From NCBI GenBank assembly GCA_003354225.1, contig PIVH01000373.1:1-6028 (forward strand): DNA of 6,028 bases, read 5' to 3'. The position numbers and the translations under genes were made by a program. Positions within the stretch are counted from its first letter, which is position 1; each line of letters begins with the position of its first letter. The DNA comes from Globobulimina sp. Its lineage: Eukaryota > Foraminifera > Rotaliida. Positions 1-3,500 of the stretch are shown piece after piece. The notes under the pieces are model-generated. The model saw only the letters and a program-made list of their open reading frames with translations, searched no databases and was not told the DNA's origin.

Positions 1-2
1 CT

Positions 3-215
3 ACAACGCACAATCCAACGAGTGTTAATCCGACATCTGCCGATGCGATGGGAATATCAAAGGTGTTTAGTACGAATTTGGAAATAATATTATTTGGAGT
101 GTTAGTAAGTGTTGTGATTGTTTTAGGAGTGTTGGTTGTGTATTTGTGTAAAGAGCATCCGGTTTTCAGCGTCAGATTATTATTGTTTCTGAGAAACGAA
201 GGCAAACCTATATAA
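3..215 (+). CDS. C-terminal end of a single-pass membrane protein (partial, unknown function)
   Basis: Reading from base 3, 70 sense codons end at TAA (213..215); the 5' part lies off the left edge. The fragment starts with a Thr/Ser/Pro-rich stretch containing NPTS twice (residues 4-7 and 9-12). A strongly hydrophobic segment follows (~26-48, mostly V, L, I and G), then a short tail with basic residues (K50, R58, R64, K68). This is the pattern of a type I membrane protein: extracellular stalk, one membrane helix, roughly 20-residue cytosolic tail. The other two forward frames hit stops within the first 90 bases, which supports this frame. The ectodomain that would show its function is not in the window, so no family is assigned. 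The gene converges on the channel gene, so shared transcription is not expected. Confidence 0.65.
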   Translation, partial: TTHNPTSVNPTSADAMGISKVFSTNLEIILFGVLVSVVIVLGVLVVYLCKEHPVFSVRLLLFLRNEGKPI

Positions 216-292
216 TTTACTTCTTTTCAAACTCACAAAACAATTAAAAACAATTCACTCATCATAAAAGTATAATACACACAAAACAAAAA
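216..292. other. 77-bp spacer between convergent 3' ends
   Basis: This AT-rich gap must hold at least part of the 3' untranslated regions of both genes. Read on the minus strand, the bases just after the channel's TGA are T- and GT-rich (292..274), a composition seen in 3'-end processing elements. There is no AATAAA on either strand and no hairpin that I can see. If the TGA were read through, the minus frame would meet another TGA at 235..233. Such a short spacer suggests a compact genome and possibly overlapping transcripts. Confidence 0.6.
243..248 (+). promoter_or_regulatory. Possible ATTAAA poly(A) signal for the plus-strand gene
   Basis: ATTAAA, the commonest variant of the eukaryotic poly(A) hexamer, lies 28 nt after the TAA of the plus-strand gene. 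A second weak variant, CATAAA, is at 263..268. In DNA this AT-rich such hexamers arise by chance, and many protists do not use this signal, so the call is tentative. Confidence 0.25.
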
Positions 293-568
293 TCAATCAA
301 ACAAACTAAAGGTTTGGTTTCTATCATTTGGTATTAATCCGAGAATACTTTGGTCCATAACCGATCTATTAATCGATGCTTTATTTTCTTGTAATAAAAT
401 TTTAAATGTATTTATTTGTTTCAATTTTAAACGCCTTTTATCATCAATTTGTTGCAATTCATAATGCAATTCTTTTAATTTATTTTTTGCATAATCTTTA
501 AATCTGCGCGATCTCTTCACATATTGTGACAGTGTGTCATCATTATCTTGTTTTGTTTTTAACTCATC
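293..568 (-). other. C-terminal cytosolic tail with predicted coiled coil
   Basis: Protein residues ~1821-1911 plus the stop. A basic cluster (KRSRRFKDYAKNK, 1838-1850) leads into a heptad pattern: L1851, L1854, L1858 and I1861, a break with R1865 and K1868, then I1872, F1875 and L1879. This suggests an amphipathic helix able to form a coiled coil, perhaps helping the two chains of the channel dimer to assemble. The last ~30 residues show no motif. Confidence 0.5.
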
Positions 569-3500
569 AATGTCCGCTAAGAATAACCCAACAAATACAT
601 TTGCGATAATAATGGTGACCCAACCAATATAAATCATAAAATATGTAGCAAACATAAGTGAGGTTGACATGACATTATAATACATGATCTCATGCCATCC
701 TTCGCCAATCATCAATTGTATCAATGTCAACATAGAATATGCCAATGTTGTAAAGTTTGTACTGCTGATATTTGTGGCCTGCGGATACACTTCGTTTGTA
801 ATAATTTCTCGATCGCCATCCCCAAATAATGTACATCCTAATTTTGCCCATCCATAGATACATAACAATAAAAAAGTAACAAGCGAGGCGAATTTGGGAA
901 ATACAGTAAAGACCACATACAATAATTTTTGATTACTACGTATCAATGTAAAAAAGCGCACAAATATACCCAATCCCAATATATGTCTTCGATATCCAAT
1001 TAAGAACGACTTATCATAGCCATCATCAAAAAACCATATTGATAGAAAATACATGCATCCGGACAATATTATAACGACAGCTTCCAATCTGTGACAGATG
1101 GACAACACAGATTTTTCTAAGATTGATTGTGGTCTCGTATCACGCAAATAATTTGCTACCCATTTTCGATCCGATGCGGATAATTTGATTATTTTCGATG
1201 AATTCCAATCGTTCAGAAATGGTATCCTTTTCTTGGAGTTATATTTGTTAATCGCAGCCACCGTAAATGGTGGGTTTGGGAACCGAGCTAAATCAAAAAA
1301 TCTGTGCCGTCCAAAGGAGAACCAACGTAATAGGATATCCACAAAATTCAATATAAAAAATATTTTCAATAATATATCAACATAAAAATCATTGATATCG
1401 GTCAGACTCCGCAACAATGCCGTACCACAGACGGGCAATACAATAAAACAGAAAGTTAGCAATCTGTTTCTATATCGTCTGAAAATATTGCATTCTAACC
1501 ACGCTTGCAACTTATTTTGCGGCACTTCGCCAAGATAGAACATTTTAGACCGAAACTCCTGTTTTGATAAATTGGACACAAATTCATTTATATCTATTAC
1601 ATCATCGCCGTCTGAGTTGAATATGTCAAATAATTTATTTTTATTGATTAGTATGGAATGGGTCACCAATTCGCTAAATTCAGTCCTATCAATTTCTAAA
1701 TTGGAGTCCATGTCTAACAAAATAAATGCCGCAATGAGTGCTTCTGATTTTTTAGCTGTATTCATTTCATTTTTATAGATACGCATTTTATTAAATGACT
1801 CTTCAAATCGATGGATCATCATTGGCACAAAAATAAATAAGCCCAATACCACAAATATTAAACACAAAATGATCCCGTTGATAATAATAATGGGCGGTAA
1901 GTCATTGTCGTCGCTAAATACATTGGCAACGACGGCATCATAATTTTCTGATGTTGAGATATAAACAAATGCGGTAATGATACTACGCGTAATGGAATCA
2001 AATGAGTCCACTTCCAAATCTTCGGTATTTATAGTTTTTGCGGTAAATAATGACATTGCGGTCACCGCAAATATTATAATAAATGCCAGATATGAGATTA
2101 CCACATCTGATGCATAATAAATTGCGGCGCAAAACTCCCACAAGAAATCCCATACGTGTCTGTTCTCCACAATTAATAGAAAGGGTAAAGGCGGTATTCT
2201 ATAGCTGAAAAAACCTAATTTCAAAAAAATGCGTGTCAGGAAATCAAATAAGATTATGCACCATATGACGATTCGTAAAATATATCTGCTGCGATGTGGC
2301 CCCAATATTATTAAATTCCATGTACTTCTATGCAGTCCATTCGTGTCTTGTATTTTTTTAGTCCATTCGTGATTAAATCCATAATATAATTCATAAATTC
2401 TTATTAAATGCTCCCGTTTTATAGTAAATATACCATATCTATGCACGGTATTCAATAAAACACAAAATATAAATTCTAACAAGATACAACCGGCATTTGT
2501 CGCAATTAATTCAGCGGTTAATCCATTTTCTGTTAATTGTGTCGGGTTTGCGGGTTCAAAAAACGTTATAAAAATATGAAATATAATTACTAATTGAATT
2601 GGTACAGCATAATAATTGCTAAACATAAATGTCATAAACTTATTCCATTCATATAACTGTGTATATTGTAAAACACATGAAATAAATATTTGATTTCGAT
2701 CATTCTCCTCTGTGATATGTTTATTTGCTCTTTCCGCCAGAAAAACTTTTGCTTTTTCAGTAGTCATCAAATCATCGCCATCATCTTTACGTAAATCTGC
2801 CCAAATTCTATTGGCAGCGCCTTCGATTAACACTTTCATTTTAAACATATCTGCCAAATAATCCTGTTCTACATCATCCTCGTCCTCTGCATCAGTTTCT
2901 GTTTGATCCTCGTCACCGCGATAACCATTGCTAAACTCTTCACTAATTTCCTTAAAACAAATAAAACTTAACACCAATACCAACATAAGCACAGTGGTGC
3001 ATGTTTTCAACGCATCGGCGGCAGTGCCTTCAATCTCTGACACATCCACCAATTTCATAATCATCCATTCCAAGCCACTCCCATCCGGACCATACGCTAT
3101 TTTCCCGCCTTGCGATATGGGATAATCAATGGGTGCCTGCAGCTCAAATGGATCAATGGGATTAGCAGGAAAAGAATCAATCCCATAATGATCCAGTACT
3201 TCTGATGATAATATTTTAATATATTTCTCTGGATGCTTGTATACAGAATATGGCACTTTCTCCTGTTCTTCTTCCAACTGCAGACAGCCCTCAACAGTAT
3301 CCGTCCCAGTCAACACATCAAAATCTGAGGATGCTAACATAAATGGGTCCTCTTTATCAGCGTTAAATATCCACGAATGCCAGTTTTCAGCTTCATGTTG
3401 AATGCCGATACTTTCATTCAACATTTTACTCAAACCATTCAATGTATAGTCGATGCCAATAACTCCCAGTAAATTGTTACTATTTCGGTCGGTGATGACT

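Noticed and set aside
105-126. GTAAGT...TTTTAG, resembling a tiny intron in the plus-strand gene
   Set aside because: The 22-nt span is not a multiple of three, and removing it would break the frame in the middle of a clean membrane helix that continues to a stop. Reading through is simpler.
233-295. TGA as a sense codon extending the channel
   Set aside because: Reading through gives only 19 residues before another TGA. Trp is written TGG in the conserved motifs checked, and the extension runs into the spacer.
1185-1778. Short plus-strand open frames opposite channel repeat II and the EF-hands
   Set aside because: They are 66-68 residue antisense shadows of a well-supported coding region, with no recognisable motifs.
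2928-3294. Short open frames on both strands opposite or within Cache 2 and the third helix
   Set aside because: They lie over the conserved channel frame, and their translations show no domain or membrane pattern of their own.
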